This document shows positions 8,123-16,789 of a DNA stretch of 64,000 nucleotides, one piece after another. Position numbers and translations under genes: made by a program. The DNA is taken from positions 2,152,613-2,216,612 of the forward strand of contig RPFO01000041.1 in NCBI GenBank assembly GCA_009746045.1, in the 5' to 3' direction. This DNA comes from Mesostigma viride. Taxonomy: Eukaryota; Streptophyta; Mesostigmatophyceae; Mesostigmatales; Mesostigmataceae. Below the pieces are notes generated by a model. That model did no database searches, had not been told where the DNA came from, and saw nothing but the letters and a program-made list of their open reading frames with translations. Each line of letters starts with the position of its first letter. Positions within the stretch are counted from its first letter, which is position 1.

Positions 8123-8710
8123 ATGGACAGCGCGCCAAACAACAAGCGCAAGGCCGAAGCTCTGGAAGAGACTAACAAGCAAGAAGAACTCGTGAAGAAA
8201 ATCGCAAAGTTCTGGAGCGCCGTGCGCGCTGTGTGCAAAGACGTAAGCGACGAGCAGATGGAAAAATACAAGTCCGACGCTGGAATCACGGATATGGACG
8301 TCCTTCCCCACGGCAGCATGTTCGACGGCATCGTCGAGTCCGTCTCCTGTTTCTTGGACGTCGCGGGCATCGTCCCCAAAAAAGAGAAGGACAACGACGT
8401 CGTCCTGCTCGGAAACGACGTGAGGGAGCACATCGTGTGCGGAATCTGCGAGACAATGACGAGCTTTCTGCTTGATCCGTTTTTCCCCTTCAAGAAAGAC
8501 CAGCGCCACCTGCACATGGACAGCGTCTGCGTCGACTGCGCAACCTCCCTCGTGGAAAAGCTGGCCAATAACGAGGAATTCATGTGCCCTCTGTGCTCGC
8601 TGGAGGAGTCCATCATCGACGACGGGGCCGACATGATCTCGGAGCCCCCTTTTTTCGTCTACAACCCCGAGAAGTCCGTCATGGCCGCCGCCTACCGTCT
8701 GCTCGTGTAA
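8123..8710 (+). CDS. RING-type zinc-finger protein
   Basis: 195 residues from the ATG at 8123. The first 35 residues are basic and helical; residues about 105-160 hold a RING-like arrangement: VCGIC, then about 20 residues to an H-containing segment (RHLHMDSVCVDC), then about 17 residues to CPLC. This C-x2-C ... H/C ... C-x2-C ... C-x2-C layout is used by E3 ubiquitin ligases to bind E2 enzymes. The loop between the first two pairs is hydrophobic and longer than usual, so the fold should be checked. It is divergently paired with a SIAH-like zinc-finger gene; cellular SIAH proteins join a RING and such fingers in one chain, so a split ligase is conceivable (inference). Confidence 0.6.
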   Translation: MDSAPNNKRKAEALEETNKQEELVKKIAKFWSAVRAVCKDVSDEQMEKYKSDAGITDMDVLPHGSMFDGIVESVSCFLDVAGIVPKKEKDNDVVLLGNDVREHIVCGICETMTSFLLDPFFPFKKDQRHLHMDSVCVDCATSLVEKLANNEEFMCPLCSLEESIIDDGADMISEPPFFVYNPEKSVMAAAYRLLV

Positions 8711-8896
8711 ACGCAAAACGCCGTCCATGAAAGATGGCAGACGGATCACAGACTGTCACATCAATCTGTGTATCTGGGTCAGGGTCTGCTAACCCTATTG
8801 ATGATTTTGTATATATTTTAATGAAATGCATTTAACGTCACACATAATGAGTATCACGTATTACATAAATTGTAGCGACACTCGCGGTCTATTAAT

Positions 8897-9244
8897 TCAT
8901 CTGCGCATGCCTGCAAGAGTTTGCGCCCCAGTGATAGCAGGATCGTTACCAGATTGCAATTGTGACAAATAATCAGCGGCGCGTCTTTCCTCCATACCCG
9001 GGATCCTTCTCGTTGGAGGAGGGTGATAGGGAGGGATGCCATTTTTTATGTATCGAGACGTCGGCGGCTCGTCAAACACATTGACCTCCCACCCGGATGG
9101 GTCCATGTGGCTAGATGTCGGTCCGCCTGCGCGAACTCGGTGCCTGCCACTCCGCGACCCCGAATGCTGATAGCACCGCTTCTTTCCTTTGGCGCACTTG
9201 CGTGCACACGACTTCCCAGAAAGAGTTTTGCATCCACAACGCAT
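8897..9244 (-). CDS. Small protein with N-terminal CxxxT..G..C..C..H micro-finger
   Basis: 115 residues from the ATG at 9244. It begins MRCGCKTLSGKSCARKC with KKRCYQH shortly after, a compact putative zinc site whose layout matches the start of the 189-aa protein (MKCGERTKHGGRC ... CHVH). The rest is Pro/Arg-rich with no known domain. The shared N-terminus suggests two members of one small viral family with unrelated C-terminal parts. Similar Thr-Gly-Cys micro-fingers are common in giant-virus proteins as I recall; function unknown. It is the last clearly island-like gene on the right. Confidence 0.5.
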   Translation of the reverse strand: MRCGCKTLSGKSCARKCAKGKKRCYQHSGSRSGRHRVRAGGPTSSHMDPSGWEVNVFDEPPTSRYIKNGIPPYHPPPTRRIPGMEERRAADYLSQLQSGNDPAITGAQTLAGMRR

Positions 9245-9465
9245 GTTTGAACTATACTATTCACGACGTGTTTTTAATTTAGTATCACACTGTTAGTAAT
9301 CCTAATTGAGTCAATAATTGGATGCACGTGTTGCTCAGTGGTTAATTATCACCAATTAAACCTCCACACCAAACAAACGAGCAAGTCCACACACACAAGC
9401 AAGAAAACACACACGCGAGCCACGCAAAGAATGCCACCAAGGCAGGAAGGTACAAAAAAGCACAA

Positions 9466-9772
9466 AAGTGTGCTAGTGCAGAACAACGCTGCCAAACAAA
9501 CGCAGGACCGATAACACGCTAACAAAACCTAGTGCCCCGAAAAGTACAGGCACAGCACACGCAGGTGCGAAGGCGTTGGCCCCAGGCCCAAACGCAGAGG
9601 TAAGACGGAAAGCTAGCAAAAGTGTGCTAGTCCAGAACAACGCTGCCAAACAACCGCAGGACCGAAAACACGCTAACAAAACCTAGTGCCCCGAAAAGTA
9701 CAGGCACAGCACACGCAGGTGCGAAGGCGTTGGCCCCAGGCCCAAACGCAGAGGTGAGACGCCGAGCTAGTC
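9466..9772. repeat. 154-bp direct tandem duplication
   Basis: The block starting agtgtgctagt at 9466 is repeated from 9620, period 154, with only a few substitutions (for example gtgcag versus gtccag). The second copy runs into the stop codon of the 380-aa gene. The duplicated unit contains a run reading cctagtgccccgaaaagtac. It looks like a 3'-UTR duplication; no coding potential seen. The preceding stretch 9245-9465 is CA-rich with no gene. Confidence 0.85.
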
Positions 9773-10909
9773 GTCACTGTCGTCGCTACTGTCGTCGCTA
9801 CTGTCGTCGCTCTCACTGACTGCAGCGGCGACGACCACGGGCTCCGGGGTCAACTGGCCGGTCCTGACCTGGCTTGGCCGCATGACGGCGAGGTCCACGC
9901 GGTCGAAGTCGAACCGCTCATCGTGCGACAGAGTCGAGGGGTCGCGCACCGCCTCGTGCTCAAACAGCGTCTCGTCGGTGCGGAGGACGCCGGGGAGAGG
10001 AGACGTGATGGCGTCTGGGGGGCCGCGCACGCACACAGGCACGACCACCGGCGCCGTGCCGCCCAGCACCGCGACCGCGGCGTCCCACCCCGACACCATC
10101 GGGACGAGCACGGGGCTGTCGTCGTACGGCCCCTCGTAGAAGAACTGCTTCAGGACCCCTCCGCTCGGGGCCTGGGCGAAGAAGCCCGCCATCTCCAGGC
10201 GGCGGACCAGGCGGGGCTCCGCGAGGCTGTCAATGCCGCTCTGGAGGCGGTTCAGCTCCCTCTCCACCGTGACGCGGGACGCCCCGAGCCCCTTCGTGCT
10301 GCTGTCAAGGAACACCTGGCGGCCTGTGGGGATCGCCTCGCCGGCGATCGCCACACCCTGGAACGACAGCCACGCGTTCGGAGTCGGGGAGACATTGGCC
10401 ATGGAGATGCCACCAGCCAGATCCCTCGGCGAGTCGAACATCCACCCGTGGATTATCTCACCCTCCGTGTTGGCGGGGTCAGGGCCCCGGTTCACCTCGA
10501 AGAGGCCGCCGCCGTCGCCGGTGAAGTCCAGCAGCTCCAGCGTGGCCGAGAGCAGACGGACCTCGGGGCGACGCCCGAGGCGCACGCCCCCGAGATCCCC
10601 CAGGAACATGCCCTGGAGCATGGGGCGGGCGGTGAAAACCCCCGTGGTGCCGTCGGGCAGACGCACCACGTGGACCCAGTCGAACACACGCTCGCCCTGC
10701 CCCCAAAACTTGTAGCTCACCGTGATGAACTGCACGCCGTCCTGCCGATCCCGCAGCTGGTACCGCGTCTCCCTGATGACGCGGTCCTCGAACGTGCCGT
10801 GCAGGTCATGCGGCCCCCCCCCCTCCACCCTCTTCTGCATCTCCTCCTTCTTCGCCCTAAGGTACCCCTCCCTATTGTCCAAAAACCAAATGTCCTCATT
10901 TGAGGACAT
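9767..10909 (-). CDS. Unrecognised 380-residue protein with acidic Ser/Asp tail
   Basis: An intact frame from the ATG at 10909 to 9767. Base composition is much GC-richer than the viral genes to its left. The middle (residues 60-330) looks like a compact beta-rich soluble domain with several Gly/Val/Phe strands, and the C-terminus is a SDDSSDDSSDD repeat encoded by a gtcgtcgcta repeat. No family recognised. The start codon is embedded in a perfect 20-bp palindrome (10890-10909) that recurs at 12599-12618. Its promoter has E2F-like sites as at the zinc-finger gene (2732) and the 209-aa gene (27040), so it may belong to the same viral regulon, or be a host gene next to the insertion. Confidence 0.5.
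   Translation of the reverse strand: MSSNEDIWFLDNREGYLRAKKEEMQKRVEGGGPHDLHGTFEDRVIRETRYQLRDRQDGVQFITVSYKFWGQGERVFDWVHVVRLPDGTTGVFTARPMLQGMFLGDLGGVRLGRRPEVRLLSATLELLDFTGDGGGLFEVNRGPDPANTEGEIIHGWMFDSPRDLAGGISMANVSPTPNAWLSFQGVAIAGEAIPTGRQVFLDSSTKGLGASRVTVERELNRLQSGIDSLAEPRLVRRLEMAGFFAQAPSGGVLKQFFYEGPYDDSPVLVPMVSGWDAAVAVLGGTAPVVVPVCVRGPPDAITSPLPGVLRTDETLFEHEAVRDPSTLSHDERFDFDRVDLAVMRPSQVRTGQLTPEPVVVAAAVSESDDSSDDSSDDSDD
10890..10909. repeat. Perfect 20-bp palindrome (copy 1)
   Basis: The sequence atgtcctcatttgaggacat is its own reverse complement and contains the start codon of the 380-aa gene, encoding residues MSSNED. The identical palindrome recurs 1.7 kb away. It may be a transposon end, a regulatory hairpin or coincidence by duplication. 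Confidence 0.8.
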
Positions 10910-11060
10910 AGTCCTCGTTTGAGACGGGGGGGGTCAGAGGCGCGGTTTTGGCGCCAAATTTGGTCCTAGGGTCACTTGGTGGGTTTTGGCGCGAAACTGG
11001 GATAGGTACTGAGCGCGCCAAGCCCCTGGGGTCGACAGGGGTCGACCGTACCTGGAAAAT
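10910..11060 (-). promoter_or_regulatory. Upstream region with two E2F-like sites
   Basis: Contains ggttttggcgccaaattt (10944-10961, itself an inverted repeat) and ttttggcgcgaaa (10984-10996), both fitting the E2F/DP consensus TTTSSCGC in one or both orientations. Comparable sites lie upstream of the zinc-finger gene (2732-2741) and the CxHG-repeat gene (27040-27052). Binding is inferred from consensus only. Confidence 0.4.
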
Positions 11061-12598
11061 ATGAGGCGACGAAAAGTACCTACAATAGCAAGAACATCGC
11101 AATGCAATCGAGTGTTTTGTCGAGTGGCGGCTATGGGGTCGTGCCAGTTCCGAGGCTTGCCTGAATGTTATAGGGCATTATTTTGCCCCGGACGAAGATA
11201 GCATTTTAGATCGTCATCTAGTGATTTCGAAGATGCTATTCTTCACGTGCAGGTGCTTTGTATATGTCGAAAATTTTGTTCATGAACGGATTTTGGCATT
11301 GTTGAAGAAAATCTGAGAGCTACGTAGATCGCATGATAGGTCAGTTCGCAGTTCGGTTTTACAATTTCTTTTTCCGCCCAGGCGCTGCGGATATCGCGAG
11401 TATGGGTTATGGTACGCTTCTGGGCTTATGGGCGACATGGGGAGAAGAGGGACCTGGGCAGTTGCATGCGTCAAAGAGTCTCTATTTTTTCGTCGTGATG
11501 TCGCAGTCGCGCCTGGCGAAAACCAGGGCGAGCGCGAGCCATATTTTTCTTTTGCCGCAAGGCTGGGTGCTTCCCACGCGTCACCGTCCTTTAATATATA
11601 TTTCTTGAGCTGGCCCGCGCAGCTGGCGGCCTGGGCGCACGTCAAGAGCAAGGTTCCGACTGTCATTCTCAACCGCATCGTTCTAAGTAAGCGTGTTAAG
11701 CGGATTGTAACCTATAACTCTCGCAGACGTGATAATTCCGGTTGCTTTCAATGCCCAACTTCGTGGTTTTGATTACGTTTATGTCCGGGGAATAACGGAA
11801 GTTTGCTGGGCAGTACTTTCTTTTCCCGCTGCGTCACTGAAAAGGTAAACGGCCTTGCGTTATCAAAACAGCAGCGACTAGAAAGTCGCTGTGCTTAATT
11901 GCGATGTGGTAGTTTGATTCAACACATATACTGCCTTGTTGCTGAGAAGTTTTTCAAGGCTTGCTGGTATGTTGCCCATATGTTTCTAATGCTTCAACTC
12001 ATGTCCAAGTGATCAAGACTGGCTTGGAAACTTGAGCTTGTCATGTTTACATTGTGCTTGTGTTACAACTTGTGCCTCTTTGCAGTATATGTTTCATATA
12101 TAACGTAAGGGTTCAGCATCATGGTTTAGCACCGTGGTGGCAGCCGAGCCTCTACCAACGATCATGGACCTAACCTTGGCGAGTATTTGCTTCATATTTC
12201 ACTCGTTGGACTGAGCTAGCTTTACACCTGCTGTATGGCCTGCACCATGGTCCCTGGTTGCCAGTTACATTTTGTCCCCCCACCCTGGCCGGCTGCAGGG
12301 TCTAGGACTGCGAGGGTGTAACATAGACATGTTGTGGGCACCCTGGGTGCATGTTCAGGGCCAGCCATGACCTGGCCATGCCTTCTTTCTTGGCATATTG
12401 TTGACTTGAGTGCTATTTGGTCACTCGCGTAGCGACCCCCCTGCATTCATAAATCGTAAACAATTATACAATGAGCATATTTCATGGATGTTAAGCATTG
12501 CAACTCTTGAACATATCATAAATGAACATGGTTCCATACCGTACCCATGGATGTGTTGACATGTGTTAGTTATTACAAATGGTATCCATGCTTAAAAA
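11061..12598. other. No gene recognised
   Basis: About 1.5 kb of mixed composition with short open frames only (up to 132 codons), none with recognisable motifs or convincing starts. A tract at 12040-12090 resembles a polypyrimidine-AG splice acceptor (gtgcctctttgcag), and a similar tract occurs at 47260-47290, so fragments of a shared transcribed repeat are possible. Confidence 0.4.
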
Positions 12599-12618
12599 TG
12601 TCCTCATTTGAGGACATT
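12599..12618. repeat. Perfect 20-bp palindrome (copy 2)
   Basis: The same 20 bases as at 10890-10909. Here the symmetry extends further outward with matching A and T runs (about 26 bp in total). It stands immediately left of the GC-rich minisatellite block. Confidence 0.8.
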
Positions 12619-12828
12619 TTCTTGGTGATTAGACACTATCCCCCCCTCCTGCCACGATCACCAGACGGACGGTCGGGTCCGCCAGGAAACCGGGCCGGCA
12701 CATGACGGGTGCGCCCGCGAACAGGCCGCGACCGGGACGCGGGGCCTGCCCCCTCTGGAGCCTGCCCGACACCCCGCGAGCCAGTGCCCCGAAAAGAGCA
12801 GGCATGGAGCCCCCCCGGCCCCACCCCC

Positions 12829-13027
12829 CCTGCAGCAGCCCCCTGGACGTAGGAGCTCCCCTCCCCGCCCCCACCCCCCCCTGCAGCAGCCCCCTGGACG
12901 TAGGAGCTCCCCTCCCCGCCCCCACCCCCCCCTGCCGGAGCCCCCTGGACGTAGGAGCTCCCCTCCCCGCCCCCCCCCCCCCTGCCGGAGCCCCCTGGAC
13001 GTAGGAGCTCCCCTCCCCGCCCCCCTC
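12829..13027. repeat. 51-bp minisatellite, about four copies
   Basis: The core ccctggacgtaggagctccc starts at 12841, 12892, 12943 and 12993, giving a 50-51-bp period. Units are Pro-codon-like and C-rich on the plus strand, so long open frames appear in all phases on both strands; these are composition artefacts. Confidence 0.85.
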
Positions 13028-13450
13028 CCCCCCGTTGGCCCAGGGGCCACCCCCCCCTCCCCTCCCGCTGGCCCAGGGGCCACCCCCCCTCCCCTCCCGC
13101 TGGCCCAGGGCCACCCCCCCTCCCCTCCCGCTGGCCCAGGGGCCAGCCCCCCCTCCCCTCCAGTTGGCCCAGGGGCCACCCCCCCTCCCCTCCAGTTGGC
13201 CCAGGGGCCACCCCCCCTCCCCTCCAGTTGGCCCAGGGGCCACCCCCCCCTCCCCTCCCGCTGGCCCAGGGGCCACCCCCCTCCCCTCCCGCTGGCCCAG
13301 GGGCCACCCCCCCTCCCTCCCGTTGGCCCAGGGGCCACCCCCCCTCTCCCCCGCTGGCCCAGGGGCCACCCCCCCTCTCCCCCCGCTGGCCCAGGGGCCA
13401 CCCCCCCCTCTCCCCCCGCTGGCCCAGGGGCCACCCCCCCCTCCACCACG
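13028..13450. repeat. GC-rich minisatellite of about 30-bp units
   Basis: Roughly 13 copies of a unit built on gctggcccaggggccacccc with variable C-run and ctcccc spacers. The core ggcccaggggcc is nearly palindromic. Long GC-rich frames on both strands are repeat artefacts, not genes. The strong strand asymmetry (C-rich plus strand) could form unusual DNA structure. Confidence 0.85.
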
Positions 13451-13678
13451 GCCGGCTCACCACGCGCGGGCGGGCGACGCGCGGGCACGGAAGTTCGGGC
13501 CCTCTTTGCCACCCGTGGGACGAGAGGGGCGCTGGCACGAGCGCGGCCCTGTCACGAGAACATGCACGAGGGGAGGGAGCAAATGCATAGAAATTGGCGT
13601 CAAACACATTCCAAAAGCATGCCGCTATAAAAACGAATGAATTGAAGCGTTGGATACATTCTACCAAACATAATGACA

Positions 13679-14675
13679 CAGTGCTTTAGTAAAAATTTCA
13701 GCAGCACTTCCCCTAGAAAATGGGTGCCCCCCACCTTAACACCATGCCCAACACAATTGCAACATGCCCCAGTGCTCTAGTAAAAATTTCAGCAGCACTT
13801 CCCCTAGAAAATGGGTGCCCCCCACCTTAACAGCATGCCCAACACAATTGCAACATGCCCCAGTGCTCTAGTAAAAATTTCAGCAGCACTTCCCCTAGAA
13901 AATGGGTGCCCCCCACCTTAACACCATGCCCAACACAATTGCAACATGCCCCAGTGCTCTAGTAAAAATTTCAGCAGCACTTCCCCTAGAAAATGGGTGC
14001 CCCCCACCTTAACAGCATGCCCAACACAATTGCAACATGCCCCAGTGCTCTAGTAAAAATTTCAGCAGCACTTCCCTAGAAAATGGGTGCCCCCCACCTT
14101 AACACCATGCCCAACACAATTGCAACATGCCCCAGTGCTCTAGTAAAAATTTCAGCAGCACTTCCCCTAGAAAATGGGTGCCCCCCACCTTAACAGCATG
14201 CCCAACACAATTGCAACATGCCCAGTGCTCTAGTAAAAATTTCAGCAGCACTTCCCCTAGAAAATGGGTGCCCCCCACCTTAACAGCATGCCCAACACAT
14301 TTGCAACATGCCCAGTGCTCTAGTAAAAATTTCAGCAGCACTTCCCCTAGAAAATGGGTGCCCCCACCTTAACAGCATGCCCAACACATTTGCAACATGC
14401 CCAGTGCTCTAGTAAAAATTTCAGCAGCACTTCCCCTAGAAAATGGGTGCCCCCACCTTAACAGCATGCCCAACACATTTGCAACATGCCCAGTGCTCTA
14501 GTAAAAATTTCAGCAGCACTTCCCCTAGAAAATGGGTGCCCCCACCTTAACAGCATGCCCAACACATTTGCAACATGCCCAGTGCTCTAGTAAAACTTTC
14601 AGCAGCACTTCCCCTAGAAAATGGGTGCCCCCCACCTTAACAGCATGCCCAACACACTTACAACATGCCCCATAC
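13679..14675. repeat. 91-bp tandem array, about 11 copies
   Basis: Units begin cagtgctctagtaaaaattt at 13679 (a slight variant), 13770, 13861, 13952 and so on at 90-91-bp spacing. Early copies alternate between acaccatgcc and acagcatgcc and carry cacaattg; later copies are homogeneous for acagcatgcc and carry cacatttg, with one base lost in the C run. This gradient suggests local unequal exchange. The left edge abuts gcgttggatacattctacca (about 13649-13668), a piece of the 50-bp satellite monomer found at 16.8-17.75 kb, so this array grew within that satellite family. Confidence 0.9.
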
Positions 14676-14805
14676 GCCACCGAGGCACTCACCGCCGGCT
14701 CGCGTCCCACCGGCTCGCCCACGACCGGTTGTTCAGGTATGATGGAAGGCTGTCGGATTACACAAATATAGGCATAGAGTCATATATGGATATAGCATAA
14801 AACAT

Positions 14806-15223
14806 TCGGGGTTCTTTGAACGGAGTTTCTTCTATACGTGAATGCGGGAACAAGAGGCCGCTGGATGAGCGGCTTATAGGTCGTAGTGTTTACTCGTAGC
14901 TGTTTGGCTAGAGCTTTTGTGATTAGTAGATGCAATATAGTGCATGGTTGAAAAATGAATTAAATAAAATGTGCGTTCCGCGCTTGGGTTGATTATACCC
15001 GGGCGGAACGGGGCGTGAGGTGCAGTGCCCCTGAAAAGAACAACCTACGCATTATTTAATACTAGCCGTGCAGATTCGGGATATTCTACCCCGGTCTGTA
15101 CGGTTAGCGTCTTACTAGCATCCACTAAACATAAGGGTTTAATGACGTCAGTTAGCTAGGGATAAGGGAGGTTTTGCGACTAAAAGCCGCTCTGGCTGGT
15201 TTTGTCGGCCTCTTTCTTTGCTC
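14806..15223. repeat. Dispersed repeat block A, copy 1
   Basis: About 418 bp from tcggggttctttgaac to ctctttctttgctc, repeated with near identity at 16188-16606 (one extra C in a C-run). It contains a tgacgtcag site and a gattatacccgggcggaacg stretch. No coding potential seen. It could be a solo LTR or part of a tandemly duplicated unit. Confidence 0.85.
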
Positions 15224-16060
15224 GTTGTCGTTGCGGCGGCAGCCGCAGCTATGGGTGCTGCGGAGCAAAATCCCAAAAGCACTGGTTGCACTGGCCACTT
15301 GGCCAGTGGTGAGACTTCCAGTTGTTAACCGGCCAGGCGTAGTTCCTCGCTCGGTTAACTAAAAGAAAAGAAAATGATTACCTCCGGTCCGCACCTTTTC
15401 CCCAGCTTGGGGTCTTTGGTGGGCCGGATGCCGTGACAGGTGCTCAACTGTCGCTTGGTCGGCCCAGTGCGCGAGCTGGTGCTCCGTACCTGGGGATGCT
15501 TGCACCCCGGGTTGGAGCCGGATGGCTGGCACTGGCGACCCGTGTCTCGGTCCGCGGCCTGCGGCTTTTTCTTCGGAAATTGCTGCTGGCCAGCAAACTT
15601 TGCAATTGCCTTCCGCCGAGGGGGGGGTGGTTGGGGCTGGGGACGGCGATGGGAAAAGCGCCTAAGCTAGAAATTTTTTCCCCACGCATAGAAACCTCGG
15701 GGGGGAATGCGGTCTTGGCTGAACGGACTCTCGTTCAGCCAGGTGCCTGGGGCTGTGGCCTCGGGCATCCGGGCTGGCGGGGCCTGGGCTAGGTCCACGT
15801 TTTTTCTCGAAGCACCCCGGGTCTATGGGGAGACGGCCATAGCGGTACCGACTCGGGGCCCCGAGAGGGGTCATGATAGGCTGGCCGTGCGCAATCGCAG
15901 TGCTAATGCGCTGGGCCTTTTTGGGCCTGGCCATGCATCCACAGCCGCCGGGCACACGCCTCCCGATGTGGGGGGCTCCCGTTTTGCGGCAGGGCGGTCA
16001 CTTGTGACAACGAGCAAGGTGGAGTGCGGCTTCAAGGGAAAGCCAGGGCGGGGGTGATTG
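15224..16060. other. No gene recognised; GC-rich unique sequence
   Basis: Sits between repeat blocks A and B of the first unit, where the second unit has only 34 bp. Short GC-rich open frames (up to 119 codons) have no recognisable domain. It may be an insertion into the duplicated unit, but I see no clear target-site duplication. Confidence 0.4.
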
Positions 16061-16187
16061 GGCAACGTACTTCATGAAGGGCCTTGAACGGCGTGCCTCC
16101 GGGCATGTCAATTAGTGTCACATGTATGCTTCCACTTATTGTTTTAATGAAGATGCTGGTTTTTGTGGGAGCTACGTGGGACATGAA
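16061..16187. repeat. Dispersed repeat block B, copy 1
   Basis: 127 bp starting gggcaacgtacttcatgaag and ending gtgggacatgaa, repeated at 16641-16767. It directly abuts block A copy 2, showing that the order is A-x-B-A-y-B, a tandem duplication with different fillers (837 bp and 34 bp). Confidence 0.85.
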
Positions 16188-16606
16188 TCGGGGTTCTTTG
16201 AACGGAGTTTCTTCTATACGTGAATGCGGGAACAAGAGGCCGCTGGATGAGCGGCTTATAGGTCGTAGTGTTTACTCGTAGCTGTTTGGCTAGAGCTTTT
16301 GTGATTAGTAGATGCAATATAGTGCATGGTTGAAAAATGAATTAAATAAAATGTGCGTTCCGCGCTTGGGTTGATTATACCCGGGCGGAACGGGGCGTGA
16401 GGTGCAGTGCCCCTGAAAAGAACAACCTACGCATTATTTAATACTAGCCGTGCAGATTCGGGATATTCTACCCCCGGTCTGTACGGTTAGCGTCTTACTA
16501 GCATCCACTAAACATAAGGGTTTAATGACGTCAGTTAGCTAGGGATAAGGGAGGTTTTGCGACTAAAAGCCGCTCTGGCTGGTTTTGTCGGCCTCTTTCT
16601 TTGCTC
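16188..16606. repeat. Dispersed repeat block A, copy 2
   Basis: Near-identical to 14806-15223. It is followed by a 34-bp filler with cccacccaccc and then block B copy 2. Confidence 0.85.
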
Positions 16607-16640
16607 CCCACCCACCCACCCGTGTCTTGGTTGCCTCTAG

Positions 16641-16767
16641 GGCAACGTACTTCATGAAGGGCCTTGAACGGCGTGCCTCCGGGCATGTCAATTAGTGTCA
16701 CATGTATGCTTCCACTTATTGTTTTAATGAAGATGCTGGTTTTTGTGGGAGCTACGTGGGACATGAA
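16641..16767. repeat. Dispersed repeat block B, copy 2
   Basis: Matches 16061-16187 base for base as far as I can read. It is followed by the start of the 50-bp satellite. Confidence 0.85.
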
Positions 16768-16789
16768 ATTAGCATCATGCCCATTAGTA

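Noticed and set aside
12629-13679. Long Gly/Pro/Arg-rich open frames on both strands
   Set aside because: They lie wholly over 51-bp and 30-bp GC-rich minisatellites, open in all phases, with translation repeating every unit; no start context or domain.
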